Origin: Porphyromonas bennonis DSM 23058 = JCM 16335
GTDB taxonomy: Bacteria; Bacteroidota; Bacteroidia; Bacteroidales; Porphyromonadaceae
Reading direction: 5' to 3'
Length of the DNA stretch: 37,839 nt
Assembly: GCF_000375645.1 (NCBI RefSeq)
Contig: NZ_AQWR01000011.1
Location: forward strand, 1 to 37,839
In this document: positions 1 through 8,553 of the stretch, one piece after another
Position numbering within the stretch: the first letter of the stretch is position 1
How the letters are laid out: the number at the start of each line of letters is the position of its first letter
Notes under the pieces: model-generated
What the model saw: the letters and a program-made list of their open reading frames with translations, nothing else
Databases searched by the model: none
Told to the model about the DNA's origin: nothing
Position numbers and translations under genes: made by a program

Positions 1-144
1 GCAACGCCTGACCCCCGGGTCGTCGGGGCTACGCCCCTCGACCCGGGGCTAAAAAGCGGGCACCCCTGTCGGGGTGCATCGTTCACCACTCTTCACAATG
101 AGTGGAGTGGCTCCTGTAACGCTTAAATGCGTTACCCCTGGAGA
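1..144 (+). repeat. Multi-hairpin intergenic repeat, copy A (cut by window edge)
   Basis: This is the 3' part of a dispersed element also seen at 5613-5990, 11508-11694, 13427-13743 and 29942-30256. Visible are module 4 (arms GGGGC and GCCCC around loop TAC at 25-37, inside a longer GC-rich stem), module 5 (GCACCCC-TGTC-GGGGTGC at 60-77), and the roughly 50-nt tail that starts CTCTTCACAATGAGT and ends near GCGTTACCCCTGG. In this copy the tail holds its own inverted repeat, GTAACGC-TTAAAT-GCGTTAC. Modules 1-3 would lie left of the window. No coding potential is apparent. Confidence 0.85.
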
Positions 145-183
145 ATCGGGGACAGTCTGTCGTCCAAATTTGCTAAAGATTGG

Positions 184-191
184 TAAGTTTG
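184..191 (+). promoter_or_regulatory. Candidate -7 box (TAnnTTTG) for sppA
   Basis: TAAGTTTG matches the Bacteroidetes -7 consensus TAnnTTTG and lies about 60 nt before the chosen sppA start. No good -33 TTTG stands at the usual 19-21 nt, so this is a weak call. It places transcription downstream of the ATG at 74, arguing against that longer start. Confidence 0.35.
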
Positions 192-253
192 TGGATGATG
201 GGAAGGGTGGAGCCTTCGCACGATCAATCAATGGACTATATACAACTTCGGCA

Positions 254-2110
254 ATGAAAGATTTCTTCAAAATGGTAGGCGCATCCTGTCTGGGATTTGT
301 GCTGGCCAATGTGGTAGTCATCATCCTCTCGATGCTCATCCTCGGGGCGATGATCGGCGGTATCACCGACCTGATCAAGAGCAATAAGACCAAAACAGAG
401 GTGTCCCTCTCCTCCGGCAGTGTCCTGCTGCTCGACCCTATAGGCGAGATCGCAGACACCTCCGCGGACGACGCCTTCACCTCGATCCGCTCCCTGGGTG
501 GAGACAATAGCAAGAAGAGCTACACTCTCCCTGAGATCGTCGGTGCGATCGAGGAGGCGCGGTCCAATGCGAAGGTGGATGCCATCGTGCTGAGACTGGA
601 CAAGTGTTTCATGAGCTTTGACACCGCACAGGCGATCCGTGACGCACTGCTGCGCTTCAAGGAGGGTGGCAAGCCGATCTACGCTTATGGTAAGGCTTTT
701 ACCCTCGGCAATTACTACATCTCCTCCGTGGCGGATAAGGTCTACGCCGGTCCGGAGGCAATGATGGCGCTGTCGGGTCTGAGCTCGCAGATCCCCTTCT
801 ACACCGGTCTCCTGCAGAAGCTCGGGGTGAAGTTTCAGATCTTCAAGGTCGGTACTTTCAAGAGCGCCGTGGAGCCCTATATGCTCGACCACATGAGTGA
901 GGCCAATAGGCTGCAGACGCAGACTTTCTTAGACGGTCTCTGGCAGGGTACGGTGAGCGAGATGGCTGCCTCGCGCGGGATCGATGAGTCGGTCTTCCAC
1001 CGCTACGCTGATGAGGGACTCTTCATGAGCCGCATCGATACCGCCTTAGTGTATGGGCTGGTCGACTCGCTCGTCTACGAGACCGACATCGAGCAGGTAC
1101 TTGCCTCCAAGATCTACGACGATGAGGATGAGGACGAACTGGACGAGGTGCGGGCAGACCTGGTACTCAATGCGCGCAAGCCGGTGAAGTCTGTGAATAA
1201 GATCGCCGTCGTCTACGCCGAGGGCAATATCGTGGATGGTCGTCCGGCGAGTGACAACCCCTTTGCCACTCAGTCCAAGCTGATCGACCAGCGTATCGCC
1301 GACAAGCTCCACGAGCTTGCCGATGACGACGACATCAATGCCGTGGTGCTGAGAGTCAACTCCGGTGGCGGCTCCGCCTCTCAGTCGGAGCTGATCTGCC
1401 GCGAGGTGATCCGGCTCAAGGAGCAGAAGCCGATCGTCGTCTCTATGGGCGGTATGGCTGCCTCGGGTGGGTACTACATCTCGTCCAATGCGAGCGAGAT
1501 CATTGCCGGGCCCTACACGCTGACCGGTTCGATCGGCATCTTCGGCATGTTCCCCACCTTCAAGGGTACAGCGGACAAGCTGGCACTCACCTTTGACACC
1601 GTGAAGACGAATAATATGTCAGACTTCGGTGACCCCATGCGCGAGATGCGCCCCGAGGAGCAGGCACTGATGCAGAAGTATGTGGAGGAGGGGTATGACC
1701 AGTTCCTCACCCGCGTCTCGGAGGGGCGCGAGATGACGAAGGCGCAGGTCGACTCGATCGGTCAGGGTCGGGTATGGCTCGGACAGGACGCCCTTCGTCT
1801 CGGACTTGTCGACAAGCTCGGTACCCTTGATACGGCGATCCGGGAGGCTGCCCGACTCGCCGACCTGGACGACTACAAGGTGGTTGATATGGTGGAGAAG
1901 GAGGACTTCTGGTCGTCCCTCTTCGGTACCAGCATAGAGACTCGCCTGCGGATGATGACCGCCAGCCGGGAGGATCGACTGATGGAGTACGCCGCCCGGA
2001 TGCTGGACAGCCAGATGGGTGTCCGCGCTCAGGTGCCGTACGAGCTGCAGGAGGGCCTCTGGATGAGCAAGCCCCGGGAGAGCAGTCTCGTGCCGGCTCT
2101 GCTGCGGTAA
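254..2110 (+). CDS. sppA: Signal peptide peptidase SppA, 67 kDa type
   Basis: Membrane-bound serine protease that degrades cleaved signal peptides. The 618-residue protein has an N-terminal hydrophobic anchor (about residues 8-38) and two tandem SppA/ClpP-like halves, as in the E. coli long form. The N-terminal half contains VGTFKSAVEPY with the predicted general-base Lys203. The C-terminal half contains SMGGMAASGGYYIS with the predicted nucleophile Ser404. TGSIGIFG follows, the usual sequence after the active site. The frame is open upstream to an ATG at 74, but the ATG at 254 is chosen because it begins the typical short cytoplasmic end followed by the membrane helix, and because the upstream extension runs through intergenic repeat A. 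lpxK follows after 24 nt, so the two are probably co-transcribed. Family assignment is firm; the exact start is inferred. Confidence 0.93.
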   Translation: MKDFFKMVGASCLGFVLANVVVIILSMLILGAMIGGITDLIKSNKTKTEVSLSSGSVLLLDPIGEIADTSADDAFTSIRSLGGDNSKKSYTLPEIVGAIEEARSNAKVDAIVLRLDKCFMSFDTAQAIRDALLRFKEGGKPIYAYGKAFTLGNYYISSVADKVYAGPEAMMALSGLSSQIPFYTGLLQKLGVKFQIFKVGTFKSAVEPYMLDHMSEANRLQTQTFLDGLWQGTVSEMAASRGIDESVFHRYADEGLFMSRIDTALVYGLVDSLVYETDIEQVLASKIYDDEDEDELDEVRADLVLNARKPVKSVNKIAVVYAEGNIVDGRPASDNPFATQSKLIDQRIADKLHELADDDDINAVVLRVNSGGGSASQSELICREVIRLKEQKPIVVSMGGMAASGGYYISSNASEIIAGPYTLTGSIGIFGMFPTFKGTADKLALTFDTVKTNNMSDFGDPMREMRPEEQALMQKYVEEGYDQFLTRVSEGREMTKAQVDSIGQGRVWLGQDALRLGLVDKLGTLDTAIREAARLADLDDYKVVDMVEKEDFWSSLFGTSIETRLRMMTASREDRLMEYAARMLDSQMGVRAQVPYELQEGLWMSKPRESSLVPALLR

Positions 2111-2134
2111 GGATAAGGATAAGCGTCACTCGTC

Positions 2135-3211
2135 GTGAGGATCGGAAGCCACAATATCCTACTCAAGGTTCCCGCCCTGCTCTATGGGTGGGGCGTAGGG
2201 GTGCGCAACTTCCTCTACGATGAGGGTATGCTCAAGGGGTACAAGTCCTCCATCCCCGTCATCTGCATAGGCAACGTCGCTGTCGGGGGGACAGGCAAGA
2301 CGCCGCATGTGGAGCGGGTGATCCGGATGCTTCGCGACGAGTATCGGATCGCCGTGCTGACTCGGGGCTATGGTCGGTCGGGCAAGGGACCTGTGGTGGT
2401 CTCGGCCACGGATGATGCCTCGAGGGTGGGAGACGAGCCGCTTCAGATCAAGCGGAAGTTTCCCGAAGTGATCGTCTACGTCGATGGTGATCGGAAGCGG
2501 GCGCTGCAGAGTCTGGAGCTGATGCCGGAGGAACTGCGCCCCGACGTGGTAGTGATGGATGACGGATTTCAGCACCGGGCGGTGATCCCTGCCTACAGCA
2601 TCGTCCTCACCGCCTACGACCGTCCCTTCACGCGCGACAGCTACATGCCCTATGGTACGCTTCGTGACGATCCCTCCTCGGTGGATCGGGCGGAGTCGAT
2701 CATCGTCACCCACACACCGGACGACTGCAAGCCGATCGACCTGAGGATGATGATGGGCGAGCTTCCGCTCAAGGACTACCAGGATGTCTACTTCAGTCGT
2801 CCCATCTATGGCGCCGTGACCCCCCTCTTTGACACTGATCAGCCTGCACCGCTCCCGACTTGCGAGTCACGTGTCTCCGCCGTTGCAGGTATTGCCGACC
2901 CGGACCACTTCTTCGACAAGGTGCGGGAGCTCTATCCGGAGACGGAGGAGCTGATCGTGTACGACGACCACCACAGCTACGACGAGGATGACCTGGAGGA
3001 GCTTAGGGAGCTGATCCGAGAGCCGGACTGCTTCCTCATCACTACGGAGAAGGATGGGATGCGGCTCCTGAGCCACGCCGACAGCCTTACGCCCGAGGAG
3101 CGCAGCCGGATTCTCTACCTCCCGATCGAGGTAAGTCTGTCGCCGAAGCAGGAGCGGCGGTTCCTGGAGCGGCTGCACCGGGCGATCAAGAATAACGGAC
3201 TCCACCTCTGA
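2135..3211 (+). CDS. lpxK: Tetraacyldisaccharide 4'-kinase LpxK
   Basis: Adds the 4'-phosphate to the tetraacyldisaccharide precursor of lipid A at the inner membrane, using ATP. The 358-residue protein has the N-terminal hydrophobic membrane-associating segment ([20 protein letters not shown]), the P-loop [12 protein letters not shown] (residues 46-57), the TRGYGR motif, and the family motif DDGFQHR beginning near residue 142. A GTG start is used: it gives the expected N-terminus, and a purine-rich stretch (AAGGATAAGGATAAG) lies just upstream. It follows sppA closely and is followed 23 nt later by dut. Presence of lpxK confirms a Gram-negative, lipid A-producing organism. Length is normal for Bacteroidetes LpxK. 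Confidence 0.95.
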   Translation: MRIGSHNILLKVPALLYGWGVGVRNFLYDEGMLKGYKSSIPVICIGNVAVGGTGKTPHVERVIRMLRDEYRIAVLTRGYGRSGKGPVVVSATDDASRVGDEPLQIKRKFPEVIVYVDGDRKRALQSLELMPEELRPDVVVMDDGFQHRAVIPAYSIVLTAYDRPFTRDSYMPYGTLRDDPSSVDRAESIIVTHTPDDCKPIDLRMMMGELPLKDYQDVYFSRPIYGAVTPLFDTDQPAPLPTCESRVSAVAGIADPDHFFDKVRELYPETEELIVYDDHHSYDEDDLEELRELIREPDCFLITTEKDGMRLLSHADSLTPEERSRILYLPIEVSLSPKQERRFLERLHRAIKNNGLHL

Positions 3212-3234
3212 CCCCACTTTTATCCCATTTACCC

Positions 3235-3675
3235 ATGTCTACGACCATTCGGATAGTGAATAAGAGCGGACACCCGCTCCCCACCCACGCCACAGCCGGA
3301 TCTGCCGGGCTCGACCTCCGTGCCGCTCTCGAGGAGCCGGTGACGCTGGAGCCACTCGATCGCGCGCTGATCCCGACCGGGCTCTACTTCGCCATCCCGG
3401 CGGGGTACGAGGTACAGATACGCCCCCGCAGCGGACTTGCGATGAAGCACGGCATCACGGTGCTCAATACCCCCGGCACCATCGACAGCGACTACCGTGG
3501 AGAGATCCGCGTGGCGCTGATCAACCTCTCCCGTGAGCCCTTTACCATAGAGCCGGGAGAGCGGATCTGCCAGATGGTCCTCGCCCGCTATGAGCAGGTG
3601 GAGTGGGTCGAGACCGAGCAGCTGGACGATACTGACAGGGGCGAGGGCGGCTTTGGTCACACCGGTCGCAACTGA
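3235..3675 (+). CDS. dut: Deoxyuridine 5'-triphosphate nucleotidohydrolase (dUTPase)
   Basis: Hydrolyses dUTP to dUMP and pyrophosphate, keeping uracil out of DNA and feeding dTMP synthesis. All five motifs of trimeric dUTPases are readable in order: [10 protein letters not shown] (motif 1, metal-binding Asp), PRSGLA (2), [11 protein letters not shown] (3, catalytic Asp and base-recognising Tyr), ERICQMV (4) and the C-terminal [10 protein letters not shown] (5, flexible arm with the P-loop-like Gly run). At 146 residues the length is typical. It sits 23 nt after lpxK and before grpE. Confidence 0.97.
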   Translation: MSTTIRIVNKSGHPLPTHATAGSAGLDLRAALEEPVTLEPLDRALIPTGLYFAIPAGYEVQIRPRSGLAMKHGITVLNTPGTIDSDYRGEIRVALINLSREPFTIEPGERICQMVLARYEQVEWVETEQLDDTDRGEGGFGHTGRN

Positions 3676-3692
3676 CAGCGTAGGAGATAGTC

Positions 3693-3753
3693 GGGCGGTC
3701 TGGTACCCTTTTTGCATACCCAAGGATGCCGACCGCCCCTCTTGTGTGCGGTC
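3693..3753 (+). promoter_or_regulatory. Competing hairpins between dut and grpE
   Basis: GGGCGGTC at 3693-3700 is perfectly complementary to GACCGCCC at 3731-3738. The first six bases of that right arm (GACCGC) are also perfectly complementary to GCGGTC at 3748-3753. The two hairpins cannot form together. The T-rich stretch TACCCTTTTTGC lies in the loop of the first. The layout could be a terminator/antiterminator or a processing site before the chaperone genes. No CIRCE (HrcA) operator is seen. Confidence 0.4.
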
Positions 3754-3783
3754 ACGTAAGAGACAATAGTATTTTATCGAGAT

Positions 3784-4356
3784 ATGAAGGAGAATAAGAA
3801 GCATAAGAAAGACCCCCACCAGGAAGATCCGGTGGAGCAGGTAGAGCAGCAGGAGACCCCTACAACCGACGAGGAAATGGCTGCTCCCGAGCCCAAGGGA
3901 GAGGAGGAGTCCAAGGTGGACGACCTGCTCGACAAGTACGCCGAGCTGCAGGACAGCTATCTGCGACTGAGGGCAGAGTTTGACAACTACAAGAAGCGCA
4001 CCCTCCGCGAGAAGTCCGACCTCATGAAGTATGGCGCGGAGCGCACCGTGGTGACGATGCTCGACGTGCTGGACGACTTCGATCGCGCCGTCGAGAGCAT
4101 GGATCAGGCGGCCGACGTCGATGCGGTGAAGGAGGGTGTCCTACTGGTGAGGGACAAGTTCATCAGCGCCCTCCGCTCCGAGGGCGTGCATGAGATGGAG
4201 GTACAGGGCGTCGACTTTGACCCCGAGCTGCATGAGGCTGTCGCCATGAGCGACGGCACGGAGGAGCAGAAGGGGAAGATCATCGACTGCGTCCTCAAGG
4301 GCTACGTGCTCAATGACAAGGTGATCCGCCATCCTAAAGTGGTGGTCGGCAAGTAA
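3784..4356 (+). CDS. grpE: Nucleotide exchange factor GrpE
   Basis: Releases ADP from DnaK in the cytoplasmic Hsp70 cycle. The 190-residue protein has a charged, low-complexity acidic N-terminus (about residues 1-45), then the long helix with the family sequence [19 protein letters not shown], and a C-terminal beta domain ending [16 protein letters not shown], the conserved end of GrpE. It is followed 5 nt later by dnaJ, its functional partner. DnaK itself is not in the window. The preceding 108-nt spacer has competing hairpins (3693-3753) that may regulate expression. Confidence 0.96.
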   Translation: MKENKKHKKDPHQEDPVEQVEQQETPTTDEEMAAPEPKGEEESKVDDLLDKYAELQDSYLRLRAEFDNYKKRTLREKSDLMKYGAERTVVTMLDVLDDFDRAVESMDQAADVDAVKEGVLLVRDKFISALRSEGVHEMEVQGVDFDPELHEAVAMSDGTEEQKGKIIDCVLKGYVLNDKVIRHPKVVVGK

Positions 4357-4361
4357 GAGAT

Positions 4362-5525
4362 ATGGCGACGAAGAGAGACTACTACGAGATACTGGGGCTC
4401 ACCAAGGAGGCCTCGGCCGATGAAATCAAGAAGGCGTACCGGAAGACTGCCCTCAAGTACCATCCGGACCGCAATCCGGGCGACAAGAGTGCCGAGGAGA
4501 AGTTTAAGGAGGCCGCCGAGGCTTACAGCGTCCTGAGCGACCCGGAGAAGCGTCAGCGGTATGACCAGTTTGGTCACGCCGGTGTGGACGGTGCCGCCGG
4601 TGCGGGAGGCTTCGGTGGCGGAGGCATGTCGATGGAGGACATCTTCAGCCAGTTTGGCGATCTCTTCGGAGGCTTTGGCGGTTTTGGTGGCTTCGGAGGC
4701 TTTGGCGGAGGCGGCGGCAGCTACAGCCGTCAGATGCGCGGATCTGACCTGCGCATACGGGTTCACCTCACTCTGGACGAGGTGCTCAAAGGGACGACGA
4801 AGAAGCTTAAGATCAAGAAGCAGGTCCCCTGCGAGCACTGCCACGGCTCCGGCGCGGAGAGCCCGAGCGACGTCGTCACCTGCCCCACCTGTCAGGGATC
4901 GGGTACGGTGATCCGGACCCAGGAGTCCTTCTTCGGACAGATGCAGACTCAGAGCGTCTGTCCCACCTGCCACGGCACCGGCAAGGAGATCCGGAAGAAG
5001 TGCTCTCACTGCTCCGGTCAGGGGGTAAAGTCGGGCGAGGAGGTGCAGGAGATCCGCGTCCCCGCCGGCGTCGAGGATGGCATGCAGATGCGCATCCGAG
5101 GCGGTGGCAATGCGGGACCCAATGACGGCGTGAGCGGCGACCTGATCGTCGAGTTTGCCGTCCGCTCCGATGAGCGCTTTGTCCGCCACGGCAGCGACCT
5201 GCTCTACAGCCTTCTCCTGCCGATCGACGAGGCGATCCTCGGTGGCAAGGTGATCGTGCCGACCCTCGAGGGGGATGTCAAGGTGACGATCAAGCCGGGG
5301 ACACAGCCGGGAGAGATCCTACGACTGCGCAATAAGGGACTGCCCTCCGTCGATGACGCCCGGAGGGGAGACGAACTGATCTCCATCCAGGTCCACATCC
5401 CCTCACGTCTCAGCGGCGACGACCGCAAGTTGGTGGAGCAGATGGCGACACGGTCGGCATTTCACCCCACGGAAGCGGACCGCAAGGCACACGCCTCCAA
5501 GCAGCGCAGCCGTATGGAGCTGTAA
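4362..5525 (+). CDS. dnaJ: Chaperone DnaJ (Hsp40), type I
   Basis: Stimulates DnaK ATP hydrolysis and delivers unfolded substrate. The 387-residue protein has the full type I layout: J domain with HPD (in YHPDRNPGD, near residue 35), a Gly/Phe-rich linker with repeated GGFGGFGGF (about residues 75-120), and four zinc-binding CxxCxGxG motifs ([32 protein letters not shown]). C-terminal substrate-binding beta domains follow. It forms a two-gene operon with grpE. The 3' end runs into a non-coding region holding repeat B and a terminator shared with convergent pgk. Confidence 0.97.
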   Translation: MATKRDYYEILGLTKEASADEIKKAYRKTALKYHPDRNPGDKSAEEKFKEAAEAYSVLSDPEKRQRYDQFGHAGVDGAAGAGGFGGGGMSMEDIFSQFGDLFGGFGGFGGFGGFGGGGGSYSRQMRGSDLRIRVHLTLDEVLKGTTKKLKIKKQVPCEHCHGSGAESPSDVVTCPTCQGSGTVIRTQESFFGQMQTQSVCPTCHGTGKEIRKKCSHCSGQGVKSGEEVQEIRVPAGVEDGMQMRIRGGGNAGPNDGVSGDLIVEFAVRSDERFVRHGSDLLYSLLLPIDEAILGGKVIVPTLEGDVKVTIKPGTQPGEILRLRNKGLPSVDDARRGDELISIQVHIPSRLSGDDRKLVEQMATRSAFHPTEADRKAHASKQRSRMEL

Positions 5526-5563
5526 AGGGTCGCGAGACAAGTGTCAGAGAATCAGCTCCCGGA

Positions 5564-5579
5564 CTAATACAGGTAATAG
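5564..5579. repeat. Single 16-bp palindromic unit (CTAATACAGGTAATAG)
   Basis: One unit of the family found in phased arrays at 18015-18096 and 30291-30328. The following bases (GGTAATAGAAAT, then a CATCAGC motif a little later) also resemble those after the second unit at 30313-30328. The similarity therefore extends beyond the palindrome. It lies about 33 bp outside the tail end of repeat B. Confidence 0.6.
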
Positions 5580-5612
5580 AAATTTCCCTCCCCTGTAAGG
5601 CATCAGCACATC

Positions 5613-5990
5613 AGGGCTGACGCACTTGAGCTCATCGTGAAGAGTAAGGACCGATGCGCCCCTGCGGGTGACCGCATACCATCTACTTACTGGCGCCCCA
5701 CCATAATCCCAAGGATGAGGATCACTCGGCCGCGTGGCACCCCGGCAGGGGTGCTCGTTGTTTAGCCCGGATGTCGAGGGGCGCAGCCCCGAAGACTCCG
5801 GGTTACGATGGGGCTTTAACCCAGCGACCCCGCTAGGGTGTCGCACTGATTGCCTGACTGGTAAGTGCGACACCCTGGCGGGGTCGGATATCATTCCCGA
5901 GGTCGTCTTTCCCGGGGTCTTCGGCACTTCGTGCCTCGACACCCGGTCTAAACAACGATGATCCCTCCGGGGCTGCGCCCCTGCGGGATC
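5613..5990 (-). repeat. Multi-hairpin intergenic repeat, copy B
   Basis: A full copy in opposite orientation to copies A, D and E, between convergent dnaJ and pgk. Plus-strand coordinates: tail 5613-5655 (with about 18 nt missing inside the tail), module 5 GCACCCC-GGCA-GGGGTGC at 5737-5754, module 4 GGGGC-GCA-GCCCC at 5778-5790, module 3 with 22-nt arms at 5826-5847 and 5864-5885 around a 16-nt loop, module 2 around 5905-5947, module 1 at 5960-5990. About 75 nt absent from other copies lies between tail and module 5. A second, plus-oriented tail-like fragment (CTCAAATGCGCCACTCC) occurs near 6039-6056. The rest of 5991-6122 shows nothing else recognisable. Confidence 0.85.
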
Positions 5991-6122
5991 AATAGGCGGA
6001 GAGGCGCTCAAAGAGTTGCTTTCTTCTCAGTTGTAAAGCTCAAATGCGCCACTCCGGATCAGCGCATAGGGGGGGCGATCCCTTTGGGGTCGGTAAGAGC
6101 AGCTCTCGCTGCACGATGAACG

Positions 6123-6166
6123 AAAAAAGGCGGGCACCCTCCACACCGGAGGATGCCCGCCTTTTT
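6123..6166. terminator. Bidirectional intrinsic terminator between dnaJ and pgk
   Basis: Stem arms GGCGGGCACCCTCC (6129-6142) and GGAGGATGCCCGCC (6148-6161) with one mismatch and loop ACACC. It is preceded by six A and followed by five T, so it has a U-tract on either strand. It would end pgk transcripts from the right and anything passing dnaJ and repeat B from the left. Confidence 0.9.
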
Positions 6167-6186
6167 CTTTTATCCTAATAGAGAAC

Positions 6187-7449
6187 TTACTTCTCGATCG
6201 CTGCGATGCCGGGAAGCGTCTTGCCCTCGATAGCCTCGATGAGTGCGCCGCCACCGGTGGAGACGTAGCTCACCTGGTCAGCGAGGTGGTACTTATTGAT
6301 CGCCGCTACGGAGTCGCCACCGCCGACGAGGGAGTAGGCGCCGTCCTTCGTCGCCTCAGCAACCGCCTTAGCAACCGCCTCGGTGCCCTTGCCGAACTTG
6401 TCAAACTCGAAGACCCCCGCAGGACCATTCCAGAGGATTGTCTTAGACTGCAGGATCACCTCACGGAAGAGCTCGATCGTCTTGGGACCAATGTCCAGAC
6501 CCTCGCGATCATCGGGGATGTCGTTGCAGGGGACGACCTTGCTGTCAGCATCGGGAGCGAAGTCTGTGGCTGCGACGCAGTCGGCGCCGAGTACGAGACG
6601 GACGCCATTCTTCTTGGCCGTCTCCTCGATCTCGCGCGCCACGTCGAGCTTATCCTCCTCTAAGAGAGACTTGCCGACCTTGCCGCCACGAGACTTCATA
6701 AAGGTGTAGGTCATGCCGCCCGTGAGGATCAGGTTGTCCACCTTGCCGAGGAGATTCATAATCACGTCGATCTTTGTGGATACCTTGGAGCCACCGAGGA
6801 TGGCGGTGAAGGGGTGCTTGGCGTTATTCAGGATCTCATTGACCGCATTTACTTCCTTCTGCATCAGGTAGCCAAACATCTTGTGCTCCTCATCGAAGTA
6901 GTCGGCGATCAGCGCCGTGGAGGCGTGGGCGCGGTGAGCGGTACCGAAGGCGTCATTGACGTACACCTCGGCGAGGTCTGCCAGCTCCTTGACAAATCCC
7001 TTCTGGCTCGCCTTGACAGCCTTCTTGGCAGCTGCGGTCTCCTCCTCGGAGGCGTCCTTGGGGAGTCCCATCGGCTTGCCCTGCTCCTCAGCGTGGAAGC
7101 GAAGGTTCTCCAGGAGGAGCGCCTCGCCGTCCTTGAGCTCCATTGCCATCCGCTTCGTCTCCTCACCGACGCAGTCGGGAGCGAGCTTCAGGTCCACGCC
7201 GAGCAGCTCAGAGACGTGGGATAGGATGTTCTTCATGGAGAGCTTGGGGTCGGCGCCGGTCTTCGGGCGACCGAGGTGGGATGCGATGATGAGCCGACCG
7301 CCGTCACCGATGACCTTCTTGAGGGTGGGGAGGGCGGCACGGATGCGGGTGTCGTCCGTGATCTGGAGATTATCGTCCAGAGGGACGTTGAAGTCGACAC
7401 GCACGAAGACGCGCTTACCGCCGAAGTTGTAGTCTTGGATCTTTGCCAT
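6187..7449 (-). CDS. pgk: Phosphoglycerate kinase
   Basis: Glycolytic enzyme interconverting 1,3-bisphosphoglycerate plus ADP with 3-phosphoglycerate plus ATP in the cytoplasm. The 420-residue protein opens with [13 protein letters not shown], the conserved substrate-binding strand, and continues with the SHLGRPK motif, ENLRFH, and the C-terminal nucleotide-binding region with WNGPAGVFE and GGGDSVAA. It ends in the expected [19 protein letters not shown]. The ATG at 7449 gives the standard MAKIQDYNF-type start. It is a monocistronic minus-strand gene with its own terminator (6123-6166) and a -7 box at 7492-7499, divergent from pabB. Confidence 0.98.
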   Translation of the reverse strand: MAKIQDYNFGGKRVFVRVDFNVPLDDNLQITDDTRIRAALPTLKKVIGDGGRLIIASHLGRPKTGADPKLSMKNILSHVSELLGVDLKLAPDCVGEETKRMAMELKDGEALLLENLRFHAEEQGKPMGLPKDASEEETAAAKKAVKASQKGFVKELADLAEVYVNDAFGTAHRAHASTALIADYFDEEHKMFGYLMQKEVNAVNEILNNAKHPFTAILGGSKVSTKIDVIMNLLGKVDNLILTGGMTYTFMKSRGGKVGKSLLEEDKLDVAREIEETAKKNGVRLVLGADCVAATDFAPDADSKVVPCNDIPDDREGLDIGPKTIELFREVILQSKTILWNGPAGVFEFDKFGKGTEAVAKAVAEATKDGAYSLVGGGDSVAAINKYHLADQVSYVSTGGGALIEAIEGKTLPGIAAIEK

Positions 7450-7491
7450 AGCTATAGGGTTTATTAGTGTATTGATCTCTTTCTTACCCTA

Positions 7492-7499
7492 CAAATTTA
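7492..7499 (-). promoter_or_regulatory. Candidate -7 box for pgk
   Basis: On the minus strand this reads TAAATTTG, a match to TAnnTTTG, about 43 nt before the pgk ATG. No clear -33 TTTG is seen at standard spacing. The pgk and pabB boxes face away from each other within the 7450-7572 divergent spacer. Confidence 0.5.
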
Positions 7500-7561
7500 G
7501 TAATTTCTTGGGGAATAAAGGGAAGGGCTATCCTATCGTGAGGATTGTCCAAAGGTCGTGG

Positions 7562-7569
7562 TACATTTG
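7562..7569 (+). promoter_or_regulatory. Candidate -7 box abutting the pabB start
   Basis: TACATTTG fits TAnnTTTG and ends only 3 nt before the ATG at 7573. If it is used, transcription would begin at or next to the start codon, giving a leaderless mRNA. No Shine-Dalgarno-like sequence could be accommodated. Confidence 0.5.
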
Positions 7570-7572
7570 TCC

Positions 7573-8553
7573 ATGCTTCAGGAAATCATCGATAACTTCA
7601 ATCATCTGGGCGCCTCCAGTACGCCCTTCTACTTCCTCATCAATTATCGGGGGGATAGCTGCTACATCGATCGTATTGACCGGTCGGGCGAGACGCCATT
7701 TTTCCTCTCCATAGAGGGTCGGGCGAATCGTCCGCCGGAGAGCCTGCCCTACGACGGCTCACCGGCACCGCTGACGCTGACCGCTCACCCTGAGAGCTAT
7801 GACCGCTATGCGGAGCGCTTTGCCGTGATCCGAGAGGGGCAGCTGCGGGGGGACTCCTTCCTCGCCAATCTGACGCTCCGGACGGCAGTAGACTTCGCCG
7901 GAGACCCGCGTGAGCTGCTGAGCCGGGTGCGGACGAAGTACTGCGCCTGGCTGCCGGGGCACTTCCTCTGCTTCTCCCCGGAGATCTTTGTCCGGATCTC
8001 CTCCGACGGGGTGATCAGCTCGTATCCGATGAAGGGGACGATCGACGCCACGCTGCCGGATGCGGAGCAGAGGATACTCTCTGACCCTAAGGAGCAGGCT
8101 GAGTCGGCGACGATCGTCGACCTGATACGCAACGACCTCTCTTCGGTGGCGGAGCATGTGCGGGTGGAGCGGTACCGCTACATCGATCGCGTGGAGACGC
8201 GGGGCGGAGCGCTGCTGCAGGTCAGCTCGGAGGTGACGGGACAGCTGCCCTCGGGATGGCAGGGAGAGCTGGGCACCATCCTGAGCAAACTCCTGCCGGC
8301 GGGGTCGATTACCGGAGCACCTAAGGCTGCCACGCAGGCGCTGATCGCACGAGCGGAGCAGCATGAGCGGGGCTTCTATACCGGGATCTGTGGTTTCTTC
8401 GACGGAGAGAGTCTCGATACGGGCGTAATGATCCGCTTCATCGAGAGGGATGGCGAGCACCTCTACTACCACGCCGGCGGCGGCATCACGATCAATAGCG
8501 ACTGCCGCAGTGAGTACGAGGAGGTGATCGAGAAGATCTACTTACCCCTATGA
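7573..8553 (+). CDS. pabB: Aminodeoxychorismate synthase component I (PabB-like)
   Basis: Chorismate-utilising enzyme of folate synthesis, converting chorismate and ammonia to 4-amino-4-deoxychorismate. The 326-residue protein contains the chorismate-binding core: YPMKGTID, DLIRNDLSSV, the GSITGAPK region, GFYTGICGFF and the C-terminal HAGGGIT with a following EYEE. The short N-terminal part before the core is typical of Bacteroidetes PabB. The frame is also open to a GTG at 7558, but the ATG at 7573 is preferred because the GTG lies before the -7 box. Its stop overlaps the next ATG (ATGA), coupling it to a PabC-like lyase, which supports PabB over anthranilate or isochorismate synthase. No PabA glutaminase is in the window. 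Confidence 0.88.
   Translation: MLQEIIDNFNHLGASSTPFYFLINYRGDSCYIDRIDRSGETPFFLSIEGRANRPPESLPYDGSPAPLTLTAHPESYDRYAERFAVIREGQLRGDSFLANLTLRTAVDFAGDPRELLSRVRTKYCAWLPGHFLCFSPEIFVRISSDGVISSYPMKGTIDATLPDAEQRILSDPKEQAESATIVDLIRNDLSSVAEHVRVERYRYIDRVETRGGALLQVSSEVTGQLPSGWQGELGTILSKLLPAGSITGAPKAATQALIARAEQHERGFYTGICGFFDGESLDTGVMIRFIERDGEHLYYHAGGGITINSDCRSEYEEVIEKIYLPL

Noticed and set aside
74-253. N-terminal extension of SppA from the ATG at 74
   Set aside because: It reads through the tail of repeat A, precedes the candidate promoter at 184, and lacks homology-like pattern. The ATG at 254 gives the normal SppA start.
3693-3783. CIRCE/HrcA operator before grpE
   Set aside because: No TTAGCACTC-N9-GAGTGCTAA match; only the competing hairpins are present.
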